DNA of 50,955 nt, from the NCBI GenBank assembly GCA_910579515.1, contig CAJTUV010000026.1, forward strand, positions 1-50,955. Reading direction: 5' to 3'. The stretch's first letter is position 1; every line of letters starts with the position of its first letter. Positions 24,744-33,858 of this stretch are shown in pieces. A program made the position numbers and the translations under genes. The notes beneath the pieces are model-generated. The model searched no databases. It was not told the DNA's origin and saw nothing but the letters and a program-made list of their open reading frames with translations. The stretch comes from an uncultured Hungatella sp. (GTDB lineage Bacteria > Bacillota > Clostridia > Lachnospirales > Lachnospiraceae).

Positions 24744-26575
24744 ATCTCACCTCTTTCCTGATTGTCATGTAAGGTTATCAATACCCTTTTGATCTCCCAT
24801 TCCGGTGCAGGATAGTGAAAATGAAATCCCTGAAGAATTTGGCAACCCATCTCTTCTAAAATTTTTGCCTGTTCGTTGGTTTCCACTCCCTTTGCGCAAA
24901 CGGTCATGCCAAGACTTCTGCCTGTCTGAATCATTCCCTCTGCCACTGCCCTGCCTCGCTCTGTCTCAAGACGATCCAAAAGATACCGATCCAAAAGCAG
25001 CACGTCAAACAGATTCTCCTTCTGTTCCAAAAACAAGGGAAGATTCTCTCCAAAAGCCTCCATAGCCATCTGTACTCCCATACGTTTCACCGCTTTTATA
25101 TTTTGAATCATCATATCCGTATGTTTCAATTTTACGCTTCGTGCAATCTCAAAAATCAACTGTTCTCTGGAAAACTGATACGTTTCCAAAATCTTTTTAC
25201 ACCGCTCTGGAAAGTCTTCTTTCTCAAACGTTTCTCCGGAAAAATTGCAGGAGACAAAAAACCTTTCTATTCCCAGTTGTTCGATCTGTTCCAGAAATGC
25301 ACATATCTTATTTAACAGGTAATAGTCAAGGCGGCTGATAAGGCCCTCTTTCTCCATCAAGGGAACAAACCGTCCTGGCGAAAGAAATCCTTTGGCCGGA
25401 TGCTCCCAGCGTGACAGTGCCTGACCTCCTATAATCTGCCTGGCCCCAGAATCCACATAGAACTGGAGATAGAGATGGAATTCTTCTCGTTCCAGTCCTG
25501 CTTCCACCTCCCCTTGAAGTCCCTGCTCCTCCATTAAAGCCAGGATCCACTCCTCTGTACAGATTTTATAATCTTCTCCTTCTCTGCATGCAGCCTGTGC
25601 TCCTTGGCTAACCTGAAGAATCACCTGTTCCAGCTCATGATCCTCTGGCTTCAGTTTGTAAATCCCTGCGGTTATATGGCTTAGACTCCCCTCTAAGGAA
25701 AAATCCGAAAAATCACGAATCGCTTTTAATGTCACATCTAACCATTCTTTCGCCTCCCGTACCCCAGGCGACAGGCGCAGAACCACAAAGCCTCCATCGC
25801 TGATTCTTGCCAGAATACTTGTATCTGAGGCGGCATTAACAAGAACCGCAGCTGTATGACGCAAAAACTCTGTGATTTTCTCATTCCCCTCCACCCGATA
25901 CATATACTCCATATCTATATAGAAATAAAACATTCCATACAAAATCCGATTTCTGTCATGGACCATCGTCTTATAGTTATGCATAAAGTACTCGATATTT
26001 CCGATGCCTGTAAGGCTGTCCGTCTCCCCTTTTTCTTTCGCAGCCCTTAAGTATTTTCGATATCGGCACACCATAAAGGCCATTCCACATCCCAAAGCCA
26101 ACACAAGAAAAATCAGCCCCAAAACTGAGGAGAAGAGATTTTTATTCACATGAACGGACTGTTTATTGGCCGCCTCCACAAGCTGTCCCGTCCTGGACGC
26201 CTCTGTAGTCCCTGACACAAACCCTCTTAAATCCTCTGCAAGAGTCTCAGGTGCTGTTTCCAAAACAAAAAGCTTAAATGATACCGGCTCCCCCTCCTCC
26301 ATCATCTCAAAAAGAAAGACTTCTTCGGTAGAGCCATACTTCTCCTCACCGCTTTTTCCCTTGCCGGAAACCATATCTACCTGAAGATTATCTGCCAACT
26401 GCTCTCTTACGTCTTTTTTTCCCTCAGAAAAATAGCGAATATCATAAGATGTCTGAGCCGAAAACTCTTCCAGAAGTTTGGGAATCATGCCTTGAAAGGT
26501 TTCTGTCCGAAAATCATAGTACTCTACAGGGTAGGCGTTCGGATCTCCTGCTACATAGATGATGATTTCTTCCAC
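24740..26575 (-). CDS. Degenerate GGDEF-EAL protein with SBP-like sensor domain
   Basis: A 611-residue protein. Residues 1-145 resemble a solute-binding-protein (SBP_bac_3-like) sensor (PVEYYDFRTETFQGMIPKLLEEF), one membrane segment follows near 148-170, then a GGDEF-like domain and an EAL-like domain. Both catalytic sites are lost: the GGDEF loop reads ISDGGFVVL; the EAL motif reads QALSRW (Glu to Gln); the DDFG motif reads MEAFG; the KxD motif reads LLLDR; and the GVET motif is preceded by Lys rather than Glu (AKGVET). It probably binds c-di-GMP or a partner rather than making or cutting it. The start is a GTG 3 bases after the preceding stop, with AGGAG 8 bases upstream. No signal peptide precedes the sensor domain, which is odd. 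Confidence 0.8.
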   Translation of the reverse strand: MEEIIIYVAGDPNAYPVEYYDFRTETFQGMIPKLLEEFSAQTSYDIRYFSEGKKDVREQLADNLQVDMVSGKGKSGEEKYGSTEEVFLFEMMEEGEPVSFKLFVLETAPETLAEDLRGFVSGTTEASRTGQLVEAANKQSVHVNKNLFSSVLGLIFLVLALGCGMAFMVCRYRKYLRAAKEKGETDSLTGIGNIEYFMHNYKTMVHDRNRILYGMFYFYIDMEYMYRVEGNEKITEFLRHTAAVLVNAASDTSILARISDGGFVVLRLSPGVREAKEWLDVTLKAIRDFSDFSLEGSLSHITAGIYKLKPEDHELEQVILQVSQGAQAACREGEDYKICTEEWILALMEEQGLQGEVEAGLEREEFHLYLQFYVDSGARQIIGGQALSRWEHPAKGFLSPGRFVPLMEKEGLISRLDYYLLNKICAFLEQIEQLGIERFFVSCNFSGETFEKEDFPERCKKILETYQFSREQLIFEIARSVKLKHTDMMIQNIKAVKRMGVQMAMEAFGENLPLFLEQKENLFDVLLLDRYLLDRLETERGRAVAEGMIQTGRSLGMTVCAKGVETNEQAKILEEMGCQILQGFHFHYPAPEWEIKRVLITLHDNQERGEI

Positions 26576-26578
26576 ACT

Positions 26579-26824
26579 TCACTCTCCTGATTCTTCCACT
26601 TTATCTATCTGCTTTTTACTTTCAGCAGCCTGCTTTGCCCTGACAGTCTCCAGTTCTTTTTCCAGTTCAGCCACCCGTTTCTCATATTCCTGTTTTACCT
26701 CTTCCGCCTCCAAGTCTCTCTGCGCCATTTTTCTGGCCGCCTCCTCTTCTAAAGACACAATATAGTTGTATACACCTTCCTTTTTGTACCCCCAAATCCC
26801 TGTTTTCAAGTCATTCATCCGCAT
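26579..26824 (-). CDS. Small DivIVA-like coiled-coil protein
   Basis: An 81-residue protein. The N-terminal LKTGIWGYKKEGVYNYIVSLEEE resembles the short DivIVA-type membrane-curvature motif (the GY followed by an acidic/Lys-Val helix). The rest, to the end, is a strongly charged coiled coil (EEVKQEYEKRVAELEKELETV). It is in the same reading frame as the downstream GGDEF-EAL gene and separated from it by a TGA and one codon. It lies 23 bases after the glycosyltransferase gene. It may place or cluster the synthase; that is inference. A start two codons later (26818) is equally possible. Confidence 0.65.
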   Translation of the reverse strand: MRMNDLKTGIWGYKKEGVYNYIVSLEEEAARKMAQRDLEAEEVKQEYEKRVAELEKELETVRAKQAAESKKQIDKVEESGE

Positions 26825-26847
26825 CCCCTAATCCCTCTCCTTCTCCT

Positions 26848-28251
26848 CTATTTAAAGTTAATCCTTTTCCGTTCAATCTGTCCCCAGCCTCTCTGCTTTT
26901 TCTTGCCTCCTAAAAGAGCGTTCATTCTTACCCATGCCAAAATGAAACGCAGACCAAAAACTTCAACGCCGCACAACCCTATCGCTTTCAGCACATCCCG
27001 AAACGTCAATGTTAAATCAATGGTATGAATACGGGTGAAAAACGCTGTCAAAGACAGAATAGACGAATACAGCACATAGATTCCCAAATACAAAACCATA
27101 AACCGAATATTTAAAAAATCCATCCACAATGCCAAGGCCATAGTCACAGTACCAAAAACCTCGATATATGGAGACAGCAATTCATAAATCAGAAAATAAA
27201 AATAAGAAATGAATCCTACCATGCCATATCTGGGATTAGCCAGAATTCTTCGATGCCTTGTCATAGACTGGTAAAGGCCAATATGCCACCGTCTCCGCTG
27301 CTTACACAGATCCGACAATTTTTCTGGAGCCTGAGTCCAGCAGATAGCATCGGACGCATAACGAATACTATACGGAATGTTATGTTCTCTGCAGAACACA
27401 TGAAGCTTTACCACCAACTCCATATCCTCTCCCATGGTGGTGGTATCATACCCTCCGGCGCCGATCACCACGCTTTTCTTAAAAAGTCCAAAAGCCCCTG
27501 ATATAATGATGCTCCCATTAAACTGGTCAAACAAGATACGGGCTGCCAAAAAGGAGCGGTCGTATTCCAGCACCTGCATGCAAGGCAGAATTTTTCGGGG
27601 CATATGGTAGCGAAGAATCTGTCCGTTTTCAATCTCCACATCATTACAAGGCCGAACCGCGCCTCCCACAGCCACAATATGGTCCTGTTCCAGCACAGGC
27701 CGCACAATTTTCTCCAAAGAGTCTCTCTGTAAAACCGAATCCGCATCCATACATAGAAAGTAGGGATACTGAGCCGCGTTGATCCCCATATTTAAAGCAT
27801 CCGCCTTCCCTCCGTTCTTCTTTCGGATAAGTGTGATAGGCACCTTATAGTCCCTTGTCTCAAATACTGCTTCTATCATCTGACAAGGAACTTTTCTCTG
27901 AATGGGGCGGTTTACATGGACCATATGAAAGGCTTTTTGTACCACCTGCCAGGTATCGTCTGTAGACCCGTCGTCCACCACAATGATCTCATACAATTTA
28001 TAATCCAACGCCAGCAGAGAATGAAGAGTGGCTTCAATGGTCACGCTCTCGTTATGAGCCGGAACCAAAATGGAGACAGGCACATAATACTGATTTGGGA
28101 GTTCATTTTTTAATGCGTTCCGCCTTTTCGCGGCATATAAGCAAGAAGCCCCTACCGTAACAGACAGAAAGAGAAAGCTGGCATACCCCATCATGTACAC
28201 AGTAAAAAAGGCTCCCACCAGATTAAAAAATGTCTGAAACGCTTCTCTCAT
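26848..28251 (-). CDS. Processive family 2 glycosyltransferase, membrane-embedded
   Basis: A 467-residue polysaccharide synthase of the cellulose/poly-N-acetylglucosamine synthase type. An N-terminal membrane segment or pair precedes the GT2 domain (VSILVPAHNESVTIEATLHSL, IIVVDDGSTDDTW, the second Asp pair FLCMDADSVL and the processivity motif KQRRRWHIGLYQS). About four membrane segments follow. There is no C-terminal PilZ domain, so c-di-GMP control, if any, must come from a partner such as the GGDEF-EAL protein in the same operon. The start at 28251 overlaps the HEAT gene stop by four bases (ATGA). The sugar is unknown. Confidence 0.88.
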   Translation of the reverse strand: MREAFQTFFNLVGAFFTVYMMGYASFLFLSVTVGASCLYAAKRRNALKNELPNQYYVPVSILVPAHNESVTIEATLHSLLALDYKLYEIIVVDDGSTDDTWQVVQKAFHMVHVNRPIQRKVPCQMIEAVFETRDYKVPITLIRKKNGGKADALNMGINAAQYPYFLCMDADSVLQRDSLEKIVRPVLEQDHIVAVGGAVRPCNDVEIENGQILRYHMPRKILPCMQVLEYDRSFLAARILFDQFNGSIIISGAFGLFKKSVVIGAGGYDTTTMGEDMELVVKLHVFCREHNIPYSIRYASDAICWTQAPEKLSDLCKQRRRWHIGLYQSMTRHRRILANPRYGMVGFISYFYFLIYELLSPYIEVFGTVTMALALWMDFLNIRFMVLYLGIYVLYSSILSLTAFFTRIHTIDLTLTFRDVLKAIGLCGVEVFGLRFILAWVRMNALLGGKKKQRGWGQIERKRINFK

Positions 28252-29345
28252 GAAACAGCTCCCCATTCTTTTTGTTCCATTCGTTTTCTCTCAAGCTGAT
28301 ACATTAGCATTTCCCTTGCATACCTGTCATGGCCGCCTGTCACCTGAGCCAGCTCAGTATAGCTTAACTGATGAGCTTTTAGACTGACAGCCGCATTGTA
28401 ACGCACATACCAATTAGAACTATGAACCGCATCCACCAGGACCTCAATCACCGCTTCGCCTTGATAACTGGCTAAAGAGGTAATACTGATCGCTGCATAT
28501 TCCCAATAAAGAGGGTCTCTGTTTCTGGCAAACTGTAAAAGAAGCGATCTTGCCGGCTCATAGAAATACTTTCCAAAATACCGGATGGCGCAAAGGCGAA
28601 GTTCTTTATCTTTGCGGGAATTTTCCAAAATCAGTAACATCCCCTGACAATAATCCCCACTTTTAAACCGAATATAATTGAGGATGGCCAGCTGCATTTT
28701 CTGAGAAAAACTCTCTAATTTTTCCCACAATAATGAAGTTAACCTGGCATGACTGCCGGAAAAAGACATAAGACCTTCCGTCAGGATTTTCTCATGGAGG
28801 AAATTCCCCTCCCAGTCCAGAACCGAGATCGCTTTTACCACATTTTCTTCTGATCCGAACTGGCACAGAGCCTGAAGTGCATTGACACGACAGTAAAAAT
28901 TCCGTTTCATGTACTCCACCATCATATTTTGAATGACGTCCACAGGCCGTATTCTCCTAGATTTATGCTGAGAGACAAAGTAAGCAAAATAAGCTGCCTC
29001 CATATCTTCCTTTCCTGCGTATATAATAGCAAGATGAAGAAACACGGTCTGAATCTGGCGGCTATACTCTTCCATAACAAACGTCTCTTCAAATTCCGTA
29101 CACTCCTTCAGAGCCTGATCAAAAGCAATCAAATAACGACTGTGACAAAGACGCCGCCTAAGATACTGTAAATGCTTTGGATCTATCTCTTTTCCCTGTT
29201 TTAAAACACTTAGCTCTTTAGAAATTCTGCGTCGAAATCTGCCTCTTATCTGAGCCAGCCTTTTATCGCTTTGCTTCAAACTAAGAGAATAAAAAATATT
29301 AAACATCATCATACTCAGACATACGGCCCCATAGCCATATAACAA
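28248..29345 (-). CDS. HEAT-repeat membrane protein
   Basis: A 365-residue protein with an N-terminal hydrophobic segment (LYGYGAVCLSMMMFNIFYSLSL), a basic stretch (RGRFRRRISKEL) and then helical repeats: FYCRVNALQALCQFGSEENVVKAISVL, KELRLCAIRYFGKYFYEPARSLLLQFA, YWEYAAISITSLASYQGEAVIEVLV and WYVRYNAAVSLKAH are clear HEAT/armadillo units. The protein most likely scaffolds the cytoplasmic side of the synthase. The start is a TTG at 29345 with GGAAAG about 7 bases before it, so the exact N-terminus is uncertain. It ends by overlapping the glycosyltransferase start, implying tight coupling. Confidence 0.75.
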   Translation of the reverse strand: MLYGYGAVCLSMMMFNIFYSLSLKQSDKRLAQIRGRFRRRISKELSVLKQGKEIDPKHLQYLRRRLCHSRYLIAFDQALKECTEFEETFVMEEYSRQIQTVFLHLAIIYAGKEDMEAAYFAYFVSQHKSRRIRPVDVIQNMMVEYMKRNFYCRVNALQALCQFGSEENVVKAISVLDWEGNFLHEKILTEGLMSFSGSHARLTSLLWEKLESFSQKMQLAILNYIRFKSGDYCQGMLLILENSRKDKELRLCAIRYFGKYFYEPARSLLLQFARNRDPLYWEYAAISITSLASYQGEAVIEVLVDAVHSSNWYVRYNAAVSLKAHQLSYTELAQVTGGHDRYAREMLMYQLERKRMEQKEWGAVS

Positions 29346-29349
29346 TACT

Positions 29350-31620
29350 TCACTTTCCAGACGAACTCCCCCCTTCTCCCTTCGTCCAATAATCCTGCAG
29401 CATATAATAGGATTTTTTCAGTCTCTCATGATACGTAACCTTCCTCCCCCATCCTTCCATAGGAACATATTCCATAGGAATCCTGTGTCTATTCTCATCT
29501 TTTTCGCCCACTCCTACATAAATCCCCTGAATATGTAAATTTTCGATTCCATAACACTCATAATAATCATCATGAATCATCATATCCGACGGATTAGAAA
29601 AATTTAAAAGCTGCCAGGGAATCCTCATTTCTATGTAATCTCCCGAAAAGATAAAATCCGCCAGAGAATCAAATGCCTCTGCCTTTGGATTTCCATTTCC
29701 ATACCGAAGCTTTCCTGTCTCATACTTTACCCCAAAGTCCACTGTTCCCACAGGGTTAAAAATGCTTCTGGACAGCACCAGAGGAAGATAGATATTGACA
29801 AACTCAGGGCTGTCCGCCTCTGGAGGATTCGCATAAGAATCATCATGGTAATATTCCCCGTCATAGATGGCCCGAAGAACATCATACCGTTTCTGCACCA
29901 TAACCCGGCTGTCGTTTTTGCCATGAATCACAATCAAAAAATCACAGGGCCGCTCAAACGAAATATCATAATTTCTGCAATAGGTGCTTCCGCTTTTGGG
30001 AGTGATGTCAATGGGAAGACACAAAAGGTCCCCGTCTTGAAAGCCTTCCTTCTTTATCAGAAAATACAGAAACTTTTCATCATATTTCATAGACAGCTCC
30101 ATCCCCTTTCTTGTCGTGATTTTATCCTCCTCCTTCCACTCAGAAAGATCCCCGTCCACATAACAGATACTCTCCTCCTTCCCAGGGTCAAAAGAGAGAA
30201 GTCCAAAGTACTGCTCATTGGTCTGACAGTCGCTCCAATAAACCGTATTATTCAAATCCACGCTGTGCATAGTGTTCCAGGTTCGTTTAAACCACTCGTC
30301 CTGCCAGGTAAATACACAGCTTCCGGCACAGCCCGCTTCCATAATGTCCCGATAACAGTCAATCAAAGCCAGTCCCTGCTCTTCTTCTGTCATATGCCCC
30401 TGATTTCTTCCTGTATTCACATCCCTTTGAGCCATTCCCCTTCCTGTGGTAACTCCATATTCCGAAATGACTACCGGACAGCTATGATAACGGTTCAAGG
30501 CTCTTAAATAGGCAAGATAGGTATTATACCGGTTCTGTGTGTCATAATAGTCCGCCTCTTTCAGGTAACTTTCAATATTAGGAGCATGAAGCTGTAAACT
30601 CCGATATTCCAGATTCGCTTTCACATACGTGCTCATCCGGTTTTCCAATTCCTCCTCAGGAATCAGGCTCCCTTCCCTCATAATCTCCAGATAATCAGGG
30701 AAGTATGGATATACATGATACGAGGCGAACATTCCTGCCTGAAAACAGTCGTTGGATTGTATATGCTCCACATCGACACAGGCCACTTTATTCCTGTAAC
30801 GCATCACAGTTACCGGATATACAAAAGGATCTGTAGCCGGCCAGTTGGAAAAAGCCACAAGCCGCTGCTGTTTATACCGTCTGCTTTCATATTCAATCAT
30901 GCGGTCCCCTGTCTCACACAGCATAGCCTCAAAAGCCGTGGCCTCTGGCGTTGTAAAAAGATAACTGCCCAAATACTGATTCCTGTCCTCACTTTTCTGG
31001 TTGGTATAGACCACCAGGCTGCTTTCCCATTCCACTCCAATAATATAGCCGAGTACCCAGGGAGAGATATCCTTTCGGTAACTGCCTCCCCCTGTATTTT
31101 TTCCCAGAGCCAGACTCTTTTTCCCATGAATAATATCCACAACACTCTGACAATCTTTTTGCAAAGCCCCGAACAATTCCTCGTCATAGGCGTCACAGTG
31201 GGAATTAAAAAGATAGTCGTTAATCCAAACTCCATGAATCAGGTAAAGAGGTTCTGCCCTGTCCTTGTTATACTCATAAAAAGCATTATAAAAATCCTCC
31301 TGAAGTATGGTATAAACTCGGATGGTGTTTGCCCCCAGCTCCTGGATCTGTTCAAACCACCGCAGATACATCTCCTTGTCAATCGCATAGTCTGTAGCCC
31401 ATTTGCCTGGAATTCCCACGCCCATATCGACTCCTCTGATTTCAAAGGGAACATAACCGTCTTCCTGTTCCATCAGAATTGTCTTGCCCTCCACCTTCAT
31501 AAAAGAGGTAACCGGCTTGTCTGGTCTCAAATCTACATAAATTCCCAAACGGTAATACGCTATGTTCCAGATAAGCAGCGCCAGCACAATTCCACAAACG
31601 ATGAGAATAAATTTTTTCAC
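29350..31620 (-). CDS. Membrane-anchored GH-A-clan-like glycosidase with CBM9-like domain
   Basis: A 756-residue protein with a signal anchor at residues 3-22. Residues 50-430 form a barrel with ELGANTIRVYTILQEDFYNAFYEY, the candidate acid/base Glu in GYIIGVEWESS and the candidate nucleophile Glu in VVISEYGVTTGRG, followed by CVFTWQDEWFKRTW. This resembles the catalytic domains of GH2/GH5-type enzymes. The C-terminal 250 residues look like a CBM9-type sugar-binding domain (YVDGDLSEWKEED, MRIPWQLLNF). It would act on the outer face, perhaps trimming or transferring the polymer. The start is GTG with GGAGG 8 bases upstream. Exact GH family not assigned. Confidence 0.72.
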   Translation of the reverse strand: MKKFILIVCGIVLALLIWNIAYYRLGIYVDLRPDKPVTSFMKVEGKTILMEQEDGYVPFEIRGVDMGVGIPGKWATDYAIDKEMYLRWFEQIQELGANTIRVYTILQEDFYNAFYEYNKDRAEPLYLIHGVWINDYLFNSHCDAYDEELFGALQKDCQSVVDIIHGKKSLALGKNTGGGSYRKDISPWVLGYIIGVEWESSLVVYTNQKSEDRNQYLGSYLFTTPEATAFEAMLCETGDRMIEYESRRYKQQRLVAFSNWPATDPFVYPVTVMRYRNKVACVDVEHIQSNDCFQAGMFASYHVYPYFPDYLEIMREGSLIPEEELENRMSTYVKANLEYRSLQLHAPNIESYLKEADYYDTQNRYNTYLAYLRALNRYHSCPVVISEYGVTTGRGMAQRDVNTGRNQGHMTEEEQGLALIDCYRDIMEAGCAGSCVFTWQDEWFKRTWNTMHSVDLNNTVYWSDCQTNEQYFGLLSFDPGKEESICYVDGDLSEWKEEDKITTRKGMELSMKYDEKFLYFLIKKEGFQDGDLLCLPIDITPKSGSTYCRNYDISFERPCDFLIVIHGKNDSRVMVQKRYDVLRAIYDGEYYHDDSYANPPEADSPEFVNIYLPLVLSRSIFNPVGTVDFGVKYETGKLRYGNGNPKAEAFDSLADFIFSGDYIEMRIPWQLLNFSNPSDMMIHDDYYECYGIENLHIQGIYVGVGEKDENRHRIPMEYVPMEGWGRKVTYHERLKKSYYMLQDYWTKGEGGSSSGK

Positions 31621-31646
31621 AGCGCCGCCTCCTTTTTTCCCTGGCC

Positions 31647-33125
31647 TTAATGATGATAGACCTTATTCCTGCTGAAATGGGAAAACTTTCTTAATGTATG
31701 AAGATTGTCATCCATCCATCTGCCCCGCCTTTTCAGCCACCCTTTCAGCTGCCCTACCGCCTCTTCATGGCTATGCAAATTTCTCTCCAAAAGTTCCAGT
31801 CCGTTCCACTCTGCAATTTCCGTAGCCCACCGCTCATTATTTCTATCTACAGCCGGTCCCAAATACTTAAGAGTCTCATCAATGTAATTCATCAAAAAAT
31901 CCTCTTCCAACCATCCGTCTCTCAATTCCTCATACCGTTTTATTACCCGCTCTACAAAATTCTCATCCTTACACAACATAAAAAACCACACATACTGATA
32001 CAGAAAAAAACCTTCCACTGGTGTTTCGGTTTCAATATAATTATCACAGGCATTGTTGAAATCCCACACGCACAGCTTATATTTCTCCCCCACTTCCTTA
32101 TAAATATATGTAGAATAACTACCTGCATCCAGATTTTTGGTAAATTCGTTGATCAGAAAATAATCCACAAAATTCCCTACGTCAATCCAGTTCCAATACC
32201 CATATTCCTTTGTGTCAAAGTCAAAGGAAAACAACGATTTTTCAAAGGCCCCGTAATCCAGTTCTATCTCCTTGGCAAGCTTGGGCGTAAGCTTTGACGG
32301 CCCGGGAAAACGAATACTCACATCCTCTGAAAGATTGCACATTCTTTCGTTAAACGTATAGATGTCCCTGACCGATTCCAAATTCTCCTCTGTAGGACGA
32401 TCAATCCGAAGAAGATACCCGCTCTCCCTTGAGTTTTTCACCTTCATGGTTAAATTCAACCGACAGTCCTCCCCATCTGTGATACTCTCCACCATCAGAT
32501 ACAGCCCTTCATACTCCCCGTTCAAAATCACCTCACAAAACCTCACATTGGGAGCATAGTCCATCACCTCTCCTGAAATGTTGTACCACATGTAATTGCG
32601 CACCAGGGACTTATCCAGAATCGGTCCATTCAGCACCCACTCCTGATGGGCTCCCATTCCCATCACCGGAACCTTCTTGCCCGTTCCATCCTTCTCCACA
32701 AGCTTAATAGCATACGACTTTTTAGGAAAATGCCTGGAAGAATTGCCCCTGACCCGCAGTTCACAATCTGTCTTAATATCTGGAACATCCCCCAAATGAT
32801 TATTTCTCTCTTCATTAAAAATCACCGAAAAGTCCCCTGCAATCACAGAATCTCCATCAGCCGCCTTTGTATATAAAGACTGTCCGAACCGATCCCACTT
32901 TCCAGTAACCTGCCCCGGAAGCTCCTGCCCCCTGGTATCAATCACCACAAGAGGCAGATGAGAGCACAGCTCCTCTCCCTCGCAATCACACCCCGCCTCC
33001 ATACGAAAATCAAGATGTTGATGAACTCTCCCCGCCTTTTCCTCCCCTGTCTCTTTAGAAGCCAACGACACAGAAGTGCCCAGCAAAACCGCCGTCATAA
33101 TAATGCCCATTAGCCTATATTTCAT
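31647..33125 (-). CDS. CotH-family protein kinase, exported
   Basis: A 492-residue protein with a signal peptide (YRLMGIIMTAVLLGTSVSLAS). CotH is an atypical kinase; in Bacillus it phosphorylates spore-coat proteins. Family landmarks are ELRVRGNSSRHFPKKSYAIKL (ATP-binding Arg/Lys region), WVLNGPILDKSLVRNYMWY, NGEYEGLYLMVESI, FLINEFTKNLDAGSYSTYIYKE and the metal-binding segment VWDFNNACDNY. Family members also occur in surface and polysaccharide loci with VTC and DUF4956 proteins, as here. AGAGGAAG lies close before the ATG. A kinase acting outside the membrane, and its substrate, are inference. Confidence 0.85.
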   Translation of the reverse strand: MKYRLMGIIMTAVLLGTSVSLASKETGEEKAGRVHQHLDFRMEAGCDCEGEELCSHLPLVVIDTRGQELPGQVTGKWDRFGQSLYTKAADGDSVIAGDFSVIFNEERNNHLGDVPDIKTDCELRVRGNSSRHFPKKSYAIKLVEKDGTGKKVPVMGMGAHQEWVLNGPILDKSLVRNYMWYNISGEVMDYAPNVRFCEVILNGEYEGLYLMVESITDGEDCRLNLTMKVKNSRESGYLLRIDRPTEENLESVRDIYTFNERMCNLSEDVSIRFPGPSKLTPKLAKEIELDYGAFEKSLFSFDFDTKEYGYWNWIDVGNFVDYFLINEFTKNLDAGSYSTYIYKEVGEKYKLCVWDFNNACDNYIETETPVEGFFLYQYVWFFMLCKDENFVERVIKRYEELRDGWLEEDFLMNYIDETLKYLGPAVDRNNERWATEIAEWNGLELLERNLHSHEEAVGQLKGWLKRRGRWMDDNLHTLRKFSHFSRNKVYHH

Positions 33126-33163
33126 CCACTTCCTCTTCCTTCAATAACTCCCTTTCTTATTCC

Positions 33164-33841
33164 TTAACTGCTGATATCATCATTCTGTGTTACAATATTT
33201 ACATATTCCACATTCCCCATGGCATAAATCTCATCTGTGATCCGCCTTCCCCCTCTTTTCTCCTTATCAAAAATTCGTTTACTCAGCTCATAGATAAATT
33301 CCACGCTGGTTTCCGTGGTATTCTGAACCCGTAAAACAGCCTTTCTGGAATAATGTTGAAAAATCAGAGCCTCCACCTGGGCCTCATTGGTTCTGGCAGT
33401 ACGGATAATCAAAAGAATTCGGCTGTCGTTGCGGATTCTTCCAAACAAAAGCAAAATCCCAAATACAAAGGAGCTTCCCAGTCCTGCTACCAGATAATCT
33501 CCCGCCCCGCAGCAGATTCCCGCCACAATCGTCCAAAATATGTAAACCGTATCTCTGGAATCTTTGATTGCCGTTCGAAAACGCACAATGGACAAAGCGC
33601 CCACCATACCCAGAGACATTGCCAGGTTATTTCCAATCACAATCATCACTGTGGTGGTAATCACCGTAAGGGCAGCCAGAGATACATTAAATTTTTTGCT
33701 GTAAATACTTCCATCATGAGACCATCTATAAGAAATATAAATAAAACAGGCGATTACAACCGCCATTGTTAAACGAGTAAGAATCACCTCTCCTGATAAA
33801 TCATTAGCAGAGCGAAACATCTCAAACAGTTCTTTTTTCAT
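33164..33841 (-). CDS. DUF4956 membrane protein
   Basis: A 225-residue protein with an N-terminal soluble stub, about four membrane segments (VILTRLTMAVVIACFIYISY; FNVSLAALTVITTTVMIVIG; DTVYIFWTIVAGICCGAG; LVAGLGSSFVFGILLLFG) and a soluble C-terminal domain. The central LAMSLGMVGALSIVRFRTAIKDSRDTVYIFW is the signature of DUF4956, a family of unknown function found beside VTC-domain and CotH genes. The start at 33841 has GAGG 8 bases upstream; a TTG at 33862 overlapping the VTC stop is the alternative. Confidence 0.85.
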   Translation of the reverse strand: MKKELFEMFRSANDLSGEVILTRLTMAVVIACFIYISYRWSHDGSIYSKKFNVSLAALTVITTTVMIVIGNNLAMSLGMVGALSIVRFRTAIKDSRDTVYIFWTIVAGICCGAGDYLVAGLGSSFVFGILLLFGRIRNDSRILLIIRTARTNEAQVEALIFQHYSRKAVLRVQNTTETSVEFIYELSKRIFDKEKRGGRRITDEIYAMGNVEYVNIVTQNDDISS

Positions 33842-33858
33842 ACGTATTTCCTCACAAA

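Noticed and set aside
26575..26582. Nonsense mutation splitting one coiled-coil/GGDEF-EAL gene
   Set aside because: The GTG just after the TGA has AGGAG at proper distance, so two coupled genes explain it at least as well. Kept only as a caveat in the findings.
30715..31650. 311-codon plus-strand open frame opposite the GH-like gene
   Set aside because: It lies wholly antisense to a convincing membrane-anchored enzyme, has no ribosome site and its translation lacks any family pattern.
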